Of a stretch of 64,000 nucleotides of DNA, positions 24,200-37,119 are shown one piece after another (the first letter of the stretch is position 1; the number at the start of each line of letters is the position of its first letter). The DNA comes from Cricetomys ansorgei. Its lineage: Eukaryota; Chordata; Mammalia; Rodentia; Nesomyidae. Made by a program: the position numbers and the translations under genes. The DNA lies in NCBI GenBank assembly GCA_026225945.1, contig JAMJFZ010001134.1, positions 124,001-188,000 on the forward strand, given 5' to 3'. Under the pieces are notes generated by a model that searched no databases, had not been told where the DNA came from, and was given only the letters and a program-made list of their open reading frames with translations.

Positions 24200-26150
24200 A
24201 ATACATATTCTATATTGTGGTCAAATGAGTATTATCCATTTAATTCCTTCCCTACAATTCACATTCTCTCCTGACTCTCTTAATCTCACTCCTGTTGTCT
24301 CTGAATCATTTCTTGTACTTTCTTTCATGTTTTATTTTCCTTTTTCTTTCAGAAGATGGGTCATCTTTGAGCTTGAATGAAGGTGGAGTACAGAGACATA
24401 GGCCTGTTGGAAGAGGTTTCTACTCCAGAGTCATATCCCTAGAAACCAAAAGAGTTCTGGAGTGACTGCAATGGTCATATTGAACCTGATTTTGTGTACA
24501 GGAAGAGTAATTAGCCAGTTACAAACTTCTGAAATCTTAATATGTTAATAGATATTAAAATCTTAATAGAACTGCCCAAAAGTGGCCAGGCATGTACTGA
24601 ACCATGCAGGCAGGGTTTGACTCGCTTGTGCCTCCGTTAATAAGCCCCACCAACAATGTAATTCCCAAACATGTGCAGCAGACCTAACAATGGATTCTCC
24701 TGACTTGTTTACCTAGCATCTTACCCAGGTTGTACACTCATTGTCAATGATCAAAAAAACACATTTTCTTGCTCTGCCCTTTCCAGTGCTATCAGTTGGA
24801 AGAATAATTACAGAAGGCTCTAAAATTAACAGATGGCAGAGTCTGGGGTCAGTGATGATTGTCTGTGTGTTTTTGTGTATCTGTTTGTGTTGCTGTGTGT
24901 CTGTGTGAGTTTGTACAGTCATTCCTTTTGAGGCTACTTGACAACGATCTACTCCTCAGAGATCCCGTAAGTATGGCAGCATCCACCTGAACACAAATCA
25001 GTGGGTACAATTTGGCCCACACCTGAATCTATTGGAAAGATTTGAGGTTTAGGCATCCTTTCTCCATTCCCATGAGACTCATGTCTCAGACCTGAGAAGC
25101 TGGAGACCTACCAGGTACACACAGCTGCGTTGTGCGTTGTCCTAAGTCCATTAGGTAGGCTGAAAGATACTTGGTTTGGAAATGGGTGTGGTATATTGGC
25201 ATGAGGAGAATAAAGAGGTTGTGACAGACCTGATGATAGCGCATAATGGTTACCTGGCAATGCCTAGGAGAATGATACATTGGAGATTCAAGCACACTGC
25301 CTGGTAGGCCAGGTGGCAGGCAGCATATAATGTTTCTCCTTTGGATCTGTTTTTCTTCCCACAACAGAGACATGGCAGCCTGACTCTGCATTTCACATTG
25401 GGTCCCTAAATACTTATAGGACCTGTTGTGGAATTAGTGTGGCAGAATTCACCTGACCCATGATGGAATGTTATCTGAAGGAACCAACCTGGATACAGGA
25501 GCAAATTAGAGAATTTTGCTGAATTCTCAACTTGCATCAGCCTCGGGGGCTCAGACCTGAAAAACTAGAGCTGGCACTGGTACAAAAAGCAGCCTTGTAC
25601 TTGCCCTTTTCCATTGCAAGGCTTCTTCTGGCAAGAAGAGTAGCAGTTCAGTGTCTAGAGCCCCACTGAAATGAGTGGTGATCTTTGGTGAGGTATCTGC
25701 TCAACTTCCCATGTGACCATAGTTCTGTGACACCATCACACAGCTTCCATACATCACAGGTTTCGCCTGAGGAATTCTTTCAGGCCTCATTGACCGGGAA
25801 GTTTGGGTGTGATGTGGTTTACCAAGTATCAGCACTCCCAATTCTTGCCTCTCAGCTGTAGTGATCTCCCAGATGGGCAGATTAAGAAGAATCAGCGTGA
25901 TCTTTCTGGAGTCCTAAGTAGAAATGTCCTAGCTGAGCCATAGGAGGGCAGTGTCCAGTCCCCAATCCCCAAGTCTGTTTTTTGTTTGTTTCTGTGGAAA
26001 TTTTTGGCATGGGTTTCTGTAACATACCTTAGGACCTATATATGAACTTCCTGGCCTCTGCATTGAATGGAATTTCTCAGGGAATTGCAACTGAGGTACC
26101 CCTTGTTTTGTGATGCATAGGTCCTAAATCTACCACCCATTTCCATCCAT
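24200..26150 (+). repeat. Unclassified repeat unit, plus-strand copy B
   Basis: Carries GAGTATTATCCATTTAATTCC (24227), a pyrimidine block, CATCTTTGAGCTTGAATG (24363), GTGGCCAGGCATGTACTG (24581), TGTGTGTTTTTGTGTATC (24864), and an end block GGAATTTCTCAGGGAATTGC (26069). It belongs to the right arm and is the inverted partner of the unit at 19.2-19.9 kb and its upstream sequence. Confidence 0.65.
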
Positions 26151-26199
26151 ACATTCCCCCCTGCCGAGAATCCACTTATCTACATGCATGCCCACAATT

Positions 26200-29100
26200 T
26201 TCCTAGCCTGTAATTAATGCTGCCAACTTGGAGTCTGTAAGTTTGTTTTTCTCAGTATAGGTCATACAGTGTTGTCCCAGGGCTCAAGATACTTTACATC
26301 TTTGGTGCATGACTGTCACCATATAGAAATTTTTTTTTCACATTCTACCAGCAGGTCTTTCAGTGGACATAGTGAGCTCCCTAAGAAGCCCATCTGTTCC
26401 TTGCTAGACAGGACTGACTCAGGTCTAGTGCAGTCTTGTTGGCCGAGGTGTGGTGTGGGGAAAAAACAACAGAGTCCAGTTGATCCTTGTACCACAAGGC
26501 TATATCCTACAACAGTGCAGAGCCAGTGCCACAGAATTTGGCTTGATCTAATCTGGAAGCATAGTCTTCCAGGTCTTAAGGCTTCCAAGTTTGTCAGTTT
26601 CTTGAGGATCATCTTGAAGGTGACTGTATATCTGTGGTAGAATCAGAATTCAGGAAGGGAGACTTTTTCCACATGACAGTGTGTAAAAGGCCAGCCACAA
26701 TCTCCCTTGTTTTTGGATGATTCTCACCAGTAGCTCACACAGCTCACTTCTACGAACCACACATGGTACAAAGAATAATTTCTTGACTGTGCCCAAATTG
26801 TCAGGGCAACACAGTCATGATTGTCATATGTGTTTTATCCATTTTACTCCCTCCCTACAGTCCTCATTCCCTTCTTGCTCATCTTTGTCTACCTTCTATT
26901 CTCTCTGACTATCTTTTTCTTCTGGTCTTTAAAGTTTTTCATCAGAAAATTGGATTCTCTTTGAGTTTGGCTATGGGTGGAGTTCAGCATCGCTGATGTG
27001 GGAGAAAATATTCCAGCCCCACATCCCTAGAATCCTAAAACTTGTCTGAGTTGCATCACCATGGACATATGCATCCTCTTTGTGTTCACAGAGGGCAAGT
27101 AGCCCATGACATTATTTGGCTCAATATACTCTATATAACTGCTACTTCTTCTTATAACAGTCATATACGGTGGACTGTGCAGGGCCCAAATGTGGCTGGG
27201 CAGGCACTGTACTATGAAGGCAGGGTTAGGCTTTCCATGCATCCCTTAACATGGTTCCTGCTGTGATTCCCAACTCCAATGCAGGAAGCATATTTGTGGA
27301 TTCTCCTGATTTGTTCTCCTTACCTCTTTCCAAGGGACAACACCCAAGTTCAATATTCAAAAAGCAATTTTATCCTGCGATTCCCTGTCCAATTATATAT
27401 TGTAGAAGAATCATTAATTAGAAGAGGCTCAAAAATTACCAAATGGGAGAATCAGGGTCCAAGGAAAAGTGTGTGTATGTGCGCGTGTGTGAGTATTTTC
27501 ATTCTTCTTGAGTTCACAGTTGAGAAATGTATGCCCCAGAGATACCTGATAGTGCTAAAAAGGATGCTGTGGGTAGCAGTCATAGTGGTCATGTCAGAGT
27601 TATCTGTGAATGCCAGGTTTTTTGTTTAGGAGAGCACCTTTAGTGCCTTGCTTCTTAGCACAAGCTAATATTGTCATAATATCTGGATGTGCCTATATAC
27701 TGCTGTGACCACTTATTGCTCAGTTAATGAGACCAGTTACATGGCAACAGTATGAAAGGTGGCAGGAACAGTTGTGTGCAGTGACTAACACGGAACTGCT
27801 GAGAACTCAGAGCAGTCACAGCCTGAGGGAGCACCCTTTGAAGCATCAGAGAAGCTGACTCCAGGAGGCTTGGCATAGAGGTGCAAAATGGAAAGCAATG
27901 TTGGGAATGTCTCCATGAGGTAGGAAAAATGATCTTTTTCTATGGGCCAACATGGACAGTCTCATTCTCATGGAGTTGGATCTCTATAAACTCTCAGCTT
28001 TAGAAAGCATATTTCTGTGGTAGTGAAAATCATTTCCCAAGTGAACCTGGTATATCATGTGTTTTCTGGAGAAGCCTAACTTCTCAGGATGAAATGATTA
28101 TGACTACATATGAGATAGGAAAATAGAAGGAGAGAGAAAGGGAAAGAAAGAGATGAGACAGAGAGAGATGGAGAGAGACAGAGACAGAGAAGCAGAATCT
28201 CTGTGGTGTTTCGTGGGTGATTTTGTAGATTGTTGCTATTTTTACCTGTAGCCTGGCGGTCAAAACCATTCTCATATGACAGCTCTATGATCAGTTACTC
28301 CTGTTCCTTCATTGTAGGTCACAAGAGAAAGAAAGAAGAGAACTTGAGAGTTTCCCATGAGGATGCATGGCTTCAGATTGCTTCATGCTCTCTGGTGGGA
28401 CCAGTCCAGAATGTATGTTTTGCCTTGCCTCTATTGGTGCATTGGTTCCACTTGAATATTATCAGAGAGCTCTGAGTTTGATGTGTTCTTTGGCTTGGAC
28501 ATAGGTGGTGAGTGTCCCTAGAAGACACAGAATAATACAAATCTGAGAGTGACTTGAGGATTTAGAGAAAGAAAAGAAAACCAATTATTCTGAGTAGCTG
28601 ATGTTGGGGGTGTTTGGCTGGGGAGAGGAGATAGGTTGGGACTGACATGGAGATTGCTCATAATGATTGCCTGCCAATGTCTTGGTTGTGGCACCAAGTC
28701 CATGGCCTGATAGGCAAGGTAAGAGGTGAGATGTTATGTTTCTCCTTTTTATACATCTTTGTCCCCAAAACAGGGTCCTGGACAACCTGTGTCTACTGGA
28801 AAAGTGTTACTACATCCACCTAATTGTCTATGGCAGACTAGGACCCAGCCTGGATTCATTGTCAAGAAGTCTTGAGGTTTTTGGTAGCCTTTTTCATCAT
28901 CCATCACACTCAGTGCTTAGACATGAGCAACTGGATTCTCACAGGTATACACAAATGCCTATGGTTTTCTCCTTTGTCCATTACTGAGACTACTTCTGCT
29001 AAGTGGAAAGGCATTTCTGATCCTAAGTCCTTATTGAGGCAAGTAGTTGTCTTTTCTGAGACTTCTGCATATCTTCCCATACATGTGAAATTTTGTGACA

Positions 29101-29440
29101 CTAACAACTTTCTGACTTACAACCCCATGGCCTTCTAGGTAGGGCATCCTTGACAGGCTGCCTTGACCTGGAAGCTAGGTTGTGGCCAGGGTCACAAAGT
29201 GTCAACACATCCATATCGGGATAGGCAGCTTTAGTGATCAGTCAAGTAGGTGGAGTCAAGGTGAATTCAGTAGGATATCTGGGCACAACCAAGTTGGGAT
29301 GTCCTGGTTAGGCTACAAGTGGGCAGTATCCAACCCTTGTTTCCTTAGTCTGTGTTTTTGTGTCTGAGGTTATTCTGCTGTGTTGCAGATTGTCATGAAT
29401 ATTCTGGAGCATTCCCTTGTGTTCTAGGGCACATCTTCTT
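26200..29440 (+). repeat. Unclassified repeat unit, plus-strand copy C
   Basis: A fuller copy: a GACAGGACTGACTCAGG block (26407), GATGATTCTCACCAGTAGC (26716), CATATGTGTTTTATCCATT (26826), CTCTTTGAGTTTGGCTATGG (26959), AAGTAGCCCATGACA (27095), GTGGCTGGGCAGGCACTG (27192), a purine tract (28117), and a GACTTACAACCCCATGGCC block (29112). Frames of up to 123 codons occur but none is shared with copy D or A, so I do not call a gene. Confidence 0.65.
28117..28200. repeat. Purine-rich (AG)n tract
   Basis: GAGA/GAAA-rich run, the inverted partner of the pyrimidine tract at 15993-16080. A homologous tract in copy D lies at about 30930-31050. Confidence 0.9.
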
Positions 29441-32400
29441 GACCTCCCTAGCACCCAGAATTGAGTGGACTAACTCAGGACACTGCAAGTGAGAAGCTCC
29501 TGTGTTCTGGGTTCTCATTCCCACCCAACCCTGTCTGAAATGCCCTCAAATACCTGCATTCCCTCATAACTTGGAAGCATCCTCTGTGGTAGACTGCATT
29601 TAGATGTTCATCTCTGGGCCATTCTTGGTGTATAAGTTTTTCTGCCTTTTGGAGTCTTGAGGTATCTGTTTCGTGTTGTATTTTTGCACAGAAAAGTAGA
29701 GATGAAATGGTCCCATGGCATGGATCATTTGGCATTTTTTGTCCACAAATTTTGTTAAGTGAAATAGTCTAGCTGATCCTGACAGCAGATATCTGAGCAT
29801 TCCTAAGGTGCTTCCAGCACCCTAAGCAGCACCTCTGGTAATGGCTGGACAGGATTGGCTTGGATATCCTGCAGCCTTGTTGGTCCAAGTGAGGTGTGTG
29901 AGAAAGCAGGGTCCAGGTGATCCTTGACTCTTGAGGCTGACTCCTGCTCCAGTGCAGGCCAGGTGCCAAAGTGTTTGTCATGCAGCAAGCAGGAATCACA
30001 GCTTCCCAGGTCTTGAGGTAGATGTGTCTGCAGGGATTGTGAGGATCTCTTTGAAAGGGACTCTGCAACTGAGGCTTCATCTGGCTTTATGCAGGGAACC
30101 TTATTCCAAATGCCATTCAGGGTTCATAATGTCACACACTGGCTACTACATTTCAGCTGAGCACCAACAGTAGCACCCAGACCTCACTTTAATACCGCCA
30201 AACTGCCAGCATCTATTCTAATCTCTGATCCAAATGTCAGGGCCACATACCTGTTGTGGTGCTCTGAGTTTTATCCATTTCACTCATTCCATACCATCCT
30301 CATTTTCTCCTCTATCCTCTCTTTCAGCCTTCTATTCTCTCTCTTTTCTTTTCTTTCTTTTGAGTTCTCTTTTGAACTTGTCTGTAGGTACAGATCGTGG
30401 GCCCAGACCTATCATTGGTCAACACAACTTTGTCTGGGAACGACAGGTTTTTTTTTAGGGGTGACCCTTAGGGGACACAACAGTAAGCACAAGATCATGT
30501 AGTCATAATGTCTGGATTCATCCTTGGATTCTTGTAAGTTCTTGTATCTCAGTCATTAAGACTCAAGACATGAAAACAATATTGAAGTTGACAAGAACAC
30601 TCCCTCGGAATGACTGGTCTGGCACAACTTTGAACTCAATTCAGGTCCAGCATGATGAACCTCCCTTTCACCATCAGAGAAGCTGCCTCAAGGATGTGTG
30701 ACAGAGAGGGAGAGATGGAAATCAATGTTGGTCTCTCTCCTGGAGGCAGGGAATGTGGTCTTTTTTAGGAGATATCATCCCCATGGAGGTGGGCCTCTGT
30801 AGACTCTCAGCTCATGGAAGAAATGGTTCCACTGGGATAGTGCAAAGCATTTCCTAGAGAACATAAAATTTCATTTGCCTTGAACATCCTTTCATGCTGG
30901 ATGCTCTGGCTATGAATGTATACATGAGAGAGGGAGATAGAGAGGCCTAAAGAAGAAAGAGATTCAATAGAAAGTGATATGCAGATAGATAGATAGATAG
31001 ACAGATAAATAGAAAAAAAATACAGAGACAGAGAGATAGAAAGAGAGAAAAATTCCTTTGAAATTCTTGGTATATTTGCCTACAGCTTGGTGATCATATC
31101 CATTCTCTCACATTACATCTCTTTGGCCTCTCACTTCTCTTCCTTTGTTCTAGGCTAATGGAGAGAAAGGGTAAGGGAACCTTGATAGATTTCTATGAGT
31201 ATGCCTTTCTTTGGTATGAAGTTACTGTTTAGGGCAGGGGTGTGGTTGTGCTGCAGGCATCTTGGTGGGACCAGTTAGGCATATTTACTTTGTTTTGTGT
31301 CTCGATGACAGTAGATCCACATGAATCACTTCAGAGGTCTCTGAGTTACCTGTGTCTATCCCTGGCCACATGAAGAGGTATGTGTCTCCAGAGGACACAG
31401 AATGATCCATATTTGAGAGTACCTTGGGGTTTTTAGAGAAAGAAAATGTAGCCAAATATTCTGAGTGGTGCCCTCTTGTTCGGGTGTAGTGTGGATTGGT
31501 TGTTGGGCTGGGGAGAGGAGATAGGTTATGACATACTAAGACATAGCTCATAATAGTTGGCTGGCAATCTTAGGAGACAGTTATGATTGGGTTTAAGCCC
31601 ACTACTAATAGGCCAGGGTGTAAGTGGAATGAAATGTCTATTCTTTATACATCTCTTTTCCCCACAACAAGGTCATGCACTGCTTGTCTCTTCAGGTGAA
31701 TTTATTGGTGGATTCTCCTGAATTCTGGTGGCTCCTGCTATGGATTAAGTGGCAGCATCCACATGAATTCACAAGGAAGTGTTCCTGATGGCACCAGCTT
31801 TGATGCATATGCAAGAAGATGAAAGCATTGGCGTGGCATTCCTCATCACCCATCTGATTCAGGGGTCATACCTGAGCAACTAGATTATCACAGGTACACA
31901 CATATGCCATATTGCTTTGCCATTTGTTCAATAAGGTTGTCTTCTTTTGCTATATTGGAAGGCAATTCTATGCCTAGGAACCCCATGAGGTTGAAGCCTC
32001 TTCCTGAGGCTTCTGCCATCCTTCCCATGTCAATGCAGCTATTTGACAACACTACCTTTCTCCTGTATGGGCCCAGCCTTAGCCTAGGATGGCCTTCTTG
32101 TCAGGTAGTCTTTACCTAGAAGCTTGCTCATGGCCATGGTCAGCCAGTGTCATCACACCCAAGTCTGGCCTGGAAGATTTATTGATTGCCTTGGTGTGTG
32201 GAGTAAAGTAGAATACAACAGGATTTCTGGGCAGGCCCATGTCAGAATGTCCTTGCTTGGCCACAAAAGGACAGATTTCTGTCCCTGGCGCAGAAGTCTA
32301 TTTTTTGTGACTGAGTTCTCTCTTCTGTGCTACAGATTGTCATGGGTTTTCTGGAGCATCTTCTTAGAACTAGGAAGCAGTTTCAGAATGGAGCAAACTG

Positions 32401-32589
32401 TCTCAGTGAAGAGCCAATGAGGAAGCCATGGTCTGTGCCTCACAAGGCCTGAGCCTAACAAACATCTGCAACCCTGTCCCTTCCCAAACCTTCACCTTGA
32501 ACAATTTCACACTCCTTCAAGCCACACCCACACAAACTTTCATGTATCTCCAGTAGCTGATTGCCCCTAGAGAGCATCTTTAACCCAGA
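29440..32589 (+). repeat. Unclassified repeat unit, plus-strand copy D
   Basis: Follows copy C head to tail and lies outside the inverted arms. Landmarks matching copy C are GGACAGGATTGGCTTGG (29849), GAGTTTTATCCATTTCAC (30268), the purine tract at about 30930, GGGGAGAGGAGATAGG (31512; copy C 28620), TGGCAATCTTAGGAG near 31562, and TGTCATGGGTTTTCTGGAGC (32336). It ends at an antisense L1 at about 32590, as copy A does at 22350. The 98- to 103-codon frames are not conserved between copies. Confidence 0.65.
30925..31050. repeat. Purine-rich tract with (GATA)n core
   Basis: GAGAGAGGGAGATAGAGAGG is followed by GATA units at about 30985-31008 and then AGACAGAGAGA repeats. Confidence 0.9.
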
Positions 32590-35500
32590 TGGCTCAAGAT
32601 GCTGAATAGTTCTTTAAATATTTCTCTTTGTTTAGTATGCACCTCATTTTTAATTAGATAGCTTGTTTTGTTGACATGCAGTTTCTTGCATTTTTATTTA
32701 TTTTTTACATTAGGTCTCAACTGTAAGTAGAGTTGGTGAATATCTTTTCTCATTCTGTAGGTGCAGTTTTTCCTTATTGACAATGTCCTTTTTCCTTACA
32801 GGAGTTTGCCAGTTTCATGAGGTCCTCTTATTAATCTTTGATCTTAATTTCTGTTCTTGTGGTGTTGTGTTAAACAAGTTACCTCCTGTGCTACTGCTTT
32901 CAAGACTATTGCCCACTTCCTCTTCCATCAGATTCATTATATCTGGTTTTATATTGAAGTCTTAGATTCATTTAAAATTGAGGTTTGTACTAAGTGACAG
33001 ATATGGATCTATTTGCATGCTTCTGCTTCAGACATCCAATTATACCAACACCATTTGTTAAAACTGCTTTCTTTTTGTCATTCTATTTATTTGGCTTCTT
33101 TATAAATGTTTCGGTGTCCCTAGGTGTCTGGACATATATCTGGATCCTTTATTCAGTTCCATTGTTTGTCTTGTGTGTTTTTGTTACAATACCATTCAGT
33201 TTTTATTACTACGTCTTTGTAGTACAGATTAGGATCATGGATGTTGATAACTTAAGAGTTCTTTTATTTTTCAAGATTATTTTAACTATCCTGTGTTTTG
33301 AATTGCTTTTCAATATAAAGTTGTGTAATGTTCTTTTCATGTCTAAAAAGAATTATATTGGGATTTTGATAGGGATTGCATTGAATCTTTAGATGACTTT
33401 TAGTGAAATGGCCCTTTAAACTACCTTAATAAAACCCACCCAAGAGAATGGGATATCTTTCCATCTTTTGAGATACTCAATCATCCTTTTCAAGGATGTA
33501 AATCTTTTGTCATTCAAGTCTTTCACTTCCTTGGTCGCCCAAGATACCTTATGTTATTAGTAGCTATTGTGAAGAATGTTGTTTCTGGTATTTCTTTCTC
33601 TGTGTATTTCTCATTTATATATAGGAGGGCTAAAGAATTTTTTGAGATTATCTTGTATCCAGCCACGTCACTGAAGTTGTTTACTACCTGTAGGAGTTCC
33701 CAAATATTGTTTTTGAGGTCATTTATAAAAAATATGTTATCATCTGCAAATAAGACTATTTTGACTTTTTTCTTTTGAATTCATATCCCTTTAATCTCCT
33801 TCTGTTGTCTTAGTGATCTAGCTAGAACATTAAGTACTATATTGAATATGTAAATGTGGATGGAACAGCCTGGTCTTGCTCCTGATTTTAGTGGAATTGC
33901 TTGGAATCTCTCCATTTTATTCAATGTTGGAGTAGGCTTTCTGTTAATTGCCTTTACTAAGTTTTGTTATGGCCTTTGTATCTCCAATCCCTCCAATGGA
34001 TTTACTATGAAGGGTTCTTTGATTTTATCAAAAGTTTTCTCACAATCTAGTGAGATGCTCATGTACTTTTTTCTATCAATTTGTTTATGCTGTGTCACTG
34101 CATAATAAATCACAGTCATAAAGCACTGACTGATTTTCATATGGAGAACCATCCCTTCATCTCTGGGATCGCACCTCCTCAATCATGTTGGATAGTCTTT
34201 TTAATGTTTTCTTGGATGTCGTTTGTGAATATTTAATTGAGTACATATGCATTTATGTTCATATGAACTATTGTCATAAATCTCTTTCGTGGTTGAGTCT
34301 TTGTGAGGTTTTGGTATTAGCATGACTGTAGCCTCATAGAATGAGTTTGTCAGAGTTCATTCTACATCTATTTTAAAGAATACTTGAGGAATTTTGGTGT
34401 TAACTCTTCTTATATGTCTTATAATTCTGAACTTAAATCTTCTGGCTCTGGCTTTTTATTGGTTGTAAGTCCTTTACTGCTCTCTTTTATTTTCTTGAGA
34501 ATTATAGATCTGTTTAAGTTGTTTATCTGATCTTGATTCAATATTTGTGGTGGTATCTGCCAAGAATATTTTCATTTCTTTTGGATTTTCCAATTTTGTG
34601 GAGTATAGGTTTTTAAGGTATGACCTATTGATTCTTTGGAATTCCACAGTGTCTATAGTTATATCCTCTTTTTTCTTGTTTTATTGATTTATACATTTTC
34701 TCTCTGCCTTTTAATTAGTTTTTCTGGGGGTTTGTCTATCTTGTTGATTTTGTCAAAGAACCAGCTCTTTGTTTCATTGATTCTTTCAAGTGTTCCCTTC
34801 ATTTCTACTTTGTTGATTTCAGCCTCAGTTTGATTAATTCTGGAAATCTATTTTTTGAGGTACACTTCCTTTTTTTTGTTTTAGTTCTTTCAGATATGCT
34901 CTTAATTTGGTAGTATATGAAGTCTTCACTCTTTTCTGATTAACACTTTGTACTATGAATTTTCCCTTTATCACAGCTTTTTTGGGTATGTTTTAGAATC
35001 ATTTTCATTGAATTCAGGAAATTCCTTAATTTATTCATTTATTTCTGTCTTGGTCCACTTGACATTAAGTAGAGAGTTGTTGAATTTCCCTGAATTTGTA
35101 GACCTTCTACTGTTGCTGTTGTATAAGTTGTGCATTAATCAATGGTGATCTGATAGAATGCAGGGGGTATTTCAGGTTTCCTGTATTAATTGAAGATTGC
35201 TTTGTGGTCAAGAATGTGGTCAATTTTTACACAGTACTGTGAGATGGTGAGAAAAAGATGGAGTCTTCTGTGTGGGTTAAACATTCTGTAAATATCTGTT
35301 AGGTCCATTTAGTTTATACCATTTGTTAGTGCCAATATATCTGTTATTTTATTTTGGATGGCTTGTCAGTCGTTCAGTGTTGGGGTATTGAAATCTCCCA
35401 CTATCAGAGTGTGAGTGTCTCCCACTATCAGCATGTGAGGGTCAATGTGTTTATTTAAATTTTTAATTGTTTCTTTTACAATTGTTGGAGGCTATTTACA

Positions 35501-35836
35501 AATTTTAGGGGTATGAAGAATGTCATCTTTGTGGATTTTTGGTTAAATGGATATGAAGTGTCCTTCTCCATGTCTTCTGATTAATTATGGATATTAGAAA
35601 TGGCTACACCAGCTTGATTCTTAGGTCTATTCGCTATGTAAATCAAATGATTTACTCTGAGGTAATATTTATATTTGTGCTTGATGTGTGTTTCATGTAT
35701 GTAGACGATGGCCAGATTCTGTTTTCAAATCTGTTCTATTAGTTTGTCTCTTTTTGTTAGGAAATTTACACCATTAATCTTGAGGGATATCAATGACCAA
35801 TGATACTTAGAACCTTTTATTTTGTAGTTATAGTTG

Positions 35837-35895
<59 letters not shown>

Positions 35896-36400
35896 TCCCT
35901 TCTTTTGAGTTTGATGGTGTGAAATTATTTCCTGTGATTTCCTGATTGTAGTTAATCTCCTTGGTTTGAATTTTTCATTCTACTCCCTTCAGTAGGTGTG
36001 GTTTGTAGATAGTTATTTTTAGAATTTGATTCACAGTGTTACTCAAAATAATAGTCTGGGCTGGCATCTGTGTTCCCTTAGAACATGTTGTTTTTCTGTT
36101 TATCGTTAGACATTAAGGTACCCATTAAGAAGTTATGTATAATTCTAATAGATTTACATTCATATGCTATTTGTTGTTTTCTCTTTTTATTTTTAGAATT
36201 CTTTGTTAATTTTGTATGTTCAGTAGTTTCATTTGTATGTGGCAAGTGGACTTGCCTTTCTGGTCCAGTCTAATTGGTATTCTGTGAGCTTCTTGTACTG
36301 TGATAGGCCTCTATTTCTTTATACTCGGGTAATTTTGTTCAATGATTTTGTTGATTTTTTTATATCTATAAACATTCTGAGTTATTTAAGTCCTGAAATG
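32590..36400 (-). mobile_element. Old L1 element, antisense, ORF2-derived, 5' and 3' incomplete
   Basis: Reading the minus strand from high to low coordinates gives a decayed L1 with ORF2 in order. The L1-typical region upstream of the reverse transcriptase comes first (35.9-34.2 kb). The reverse-transcriptase domain follows, with a SLDCEKTFDKI-like peptide (about 34040-34080) and the FADD active-site motif (TTTGCAGATGAT, reverse complement of about 33739-33750). The C-terminal region ends near 32600. Stops and frameshifts break the frame throughout. The TG repeat at 35837 interrupts it. L1 ORF2 encodes the endonuclease/reverse transcriptase of autonomous retrotransposition; this copy cannot move. 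Divergence suggests an old Lx-like element. The plus-strand frames here (up to 132 codons) are antisense shadows. Confidence 0.9.
35837..35897. repeat. (TG)n microsatellite within L1
   Basis: About 30 uninterrupted TG/GT units. A shorter, more interrupted TG tract sits at the equivalent place (47165-47228) in the second L1. Confidence 0.98.
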
Positions 36401-36496
36401 AACTAGCGAAACAGTCTACCACCTGTGCTAAGTCTGTAAAAAATTGAGTTTGTGTCTAGAAACTTGTCTGGAAATTAATTTTTAAATATCCTCTCA

Positions 36497-36546
36497 TCAA
36501 GCTTAGCAGTAAGAGCCTTTATTGCTGAAAGAATACACTGGCTCTT
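36497..36546 (-). mobile_element. Short SINE (B3/B2-family) end fragment
   Basis: AAGCTTAGCAGTAAGAGCC and ACTGGCTCTT resemble the antisense of the SINE start that reads GGCCAGTGAGATGGCTCA. The duplicate copy is at 47895-47946. Confidence 0.4.
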
Positions 36547-37119
36547 TTCTGGGAAATACTTCCCTTCTGATGTTGCCCACATTGGTGAGTGTTTATACCT
36601 GCAGTGACTCATCTCTTTCCAAGCCGACCTATCTGAATCTGAGGGCAACATCTGTTGGAAGTAGAGGCCCTCATGATGTTGTACAGATATCAGATAAACT
36701 CAAAGATGAAACAGCTGAAAGGAAAGCAACTTCCTTGGCTCCACACTCTTAATTCCCATGGTTAGATGCTGAAAATAGAACTGGAATTTATCTTTCTATC
36801 ACATCTTCCCACTAATGACTTCACAATGAAAAAATGTCAAAAATTCTGGTGCTTAAAAAAATCTGATTTTACAGTAATTAAGCACCATTTGTTGTCATGA
36901 CCATATACTGCTGCAACATTGAAGGTGGCTACATGTGATTTATGTTTAGTAAAAGCTAGAAAAATACAAATAGAAAGGAATATGGATATATCCAAAATAG
37001 AGACACCACATGTCACATATTGCTGAAGGGCCTTATATGTTCAAATACACTGGAATGAGAATTTTTTTTTTAAATGAAAATGTGTTACTCTCTTTTCATT
37101 CTTTGGATTTATTCATTTA

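Larger units (their letters stand above)
23036..29300 (-). repeat. Right arm of the large imperfect inverted duplication
   Basis: The reverse complement of this arm follows 14.9-21.05 kb in order and spacing; landmark pairs are listed with the left arm. It includes the mirrored B1-like piece, U6 pseudogene, CA/TG run and purine tract. The outer end is near 29300, after which plus-oriented unit sequence continues without a left-arm partner. Confidence 0.85.

Noticed and set aside
26269..26640. 123-codon plus-strand frame in unit copy C
   Set aside because: Not preserved in copies A, B or D or in the inverted partner.
32994..33392. 132-codon plus-strand hydrophobic frame resembling a membrane protein
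   Set aside because: It is the antisense of L1 ORF2; T-rich antisense sequence gives Phe/Leu-rich translations.
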